Below are positions 6,013 to 6,033 of a stretch of 6,033 nt of DNA, one piece after another (the stretch's first letter is position 1; each line of letters begins with the position of its first letter). Source of the DNA: Planctomycetota bacterium. Lineage in GTDB: Bacteria; Planctomycetota; UBA8742; SKZP01; JAIOTL01. A program made the translations under genes and the position numbers. The stretch covers positions 1 through 6,033 of the forward strand of contig JAIOTL010000279.1 in NCBI GenBank assembly GCA_021106775.1, given 5' to 3'. The notes under the pieces are model-generated. The model was not told where the DNA came from and made no database searches. It saw only the letters and a list, made by a program, of their open reading frames with translations.

Positions 6013-6033
6013 GTGAATTATTGAATCTTGTAA

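Noticed and set aside
1..6033. CRISPR array, tRNA/rRNA gene, insertion sequence or attachment site
   Set aside because: I saw no regularly spaced repeats, no tRNA-like arms, no transposase or integrase frame and no terminal inverted repeats; genes and short spacers account for the whole window.

Overview
The window is a protein-dense stretch of a bacterial chromosome that leans AT-rich. It holds six protein-coding genes, no RNA genes, and no clear mobile element or CRISPR array. The organism very probably has a Gram-negative-type outer membrane, because a complete lpxD (lipid A synthesis) is present. An Hc1-like nucleoid protein and a large PqqD/M50-like membrane protein point loosely to the PVC group (for example Planctomycetota) or the Bacteroidota/Chlorobi group. 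The sequence alone does not settle the phylum. Four of the six genes have clear Shine-Dalgarno sequences.

Layout. (1) 1-2196, minus: a long open frame, cut off by the left edge. It encodes a polytopic membrane protein with an N-terminal PqqD-like domain and an M50 site-2-protease-like core. The metal-binding HExxH motif reads HQITQ, so the protein looks like a pseudoprotease. A second multi-helix membrane module follows. (2) 2274-2723, minus: dtd, D-aminoacyl-tRNA deacylase. (3) 2725-3783, minus: lpxD, one base upstream of dtd and certainly in the same transcription unit. (4) 3784-3867: a divergent promoter region. (5) 3868-4563, plus: a Cro/CI-type helix-turn-helix repressor with a LexA-like S24 self-cleavage domain whose key residues are all present. 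(6) 4660-5064, plus: a small protein with a histone H1-like (Hc1) head and a strongly acidic tail, followed by a good hairpin terminator. (7) 5138-5989, minus: a TauE/SafE-family permease converging on that terminator.

How they may work together. lpxD and dtd are housekeeping genes. The repressor lies back-to-back with lpxD and may control itself, lpxD or the Hc1-like gene; this is inference from position. The most unusual item is the M50-like protein: the fold-defining segments of the family are well kept, yet two catalytic-site residues are both replaced by glutamine, and its second half is not the usual soluble export domain. It may work as a peptide-binding or transport scaffold rather than a protease.
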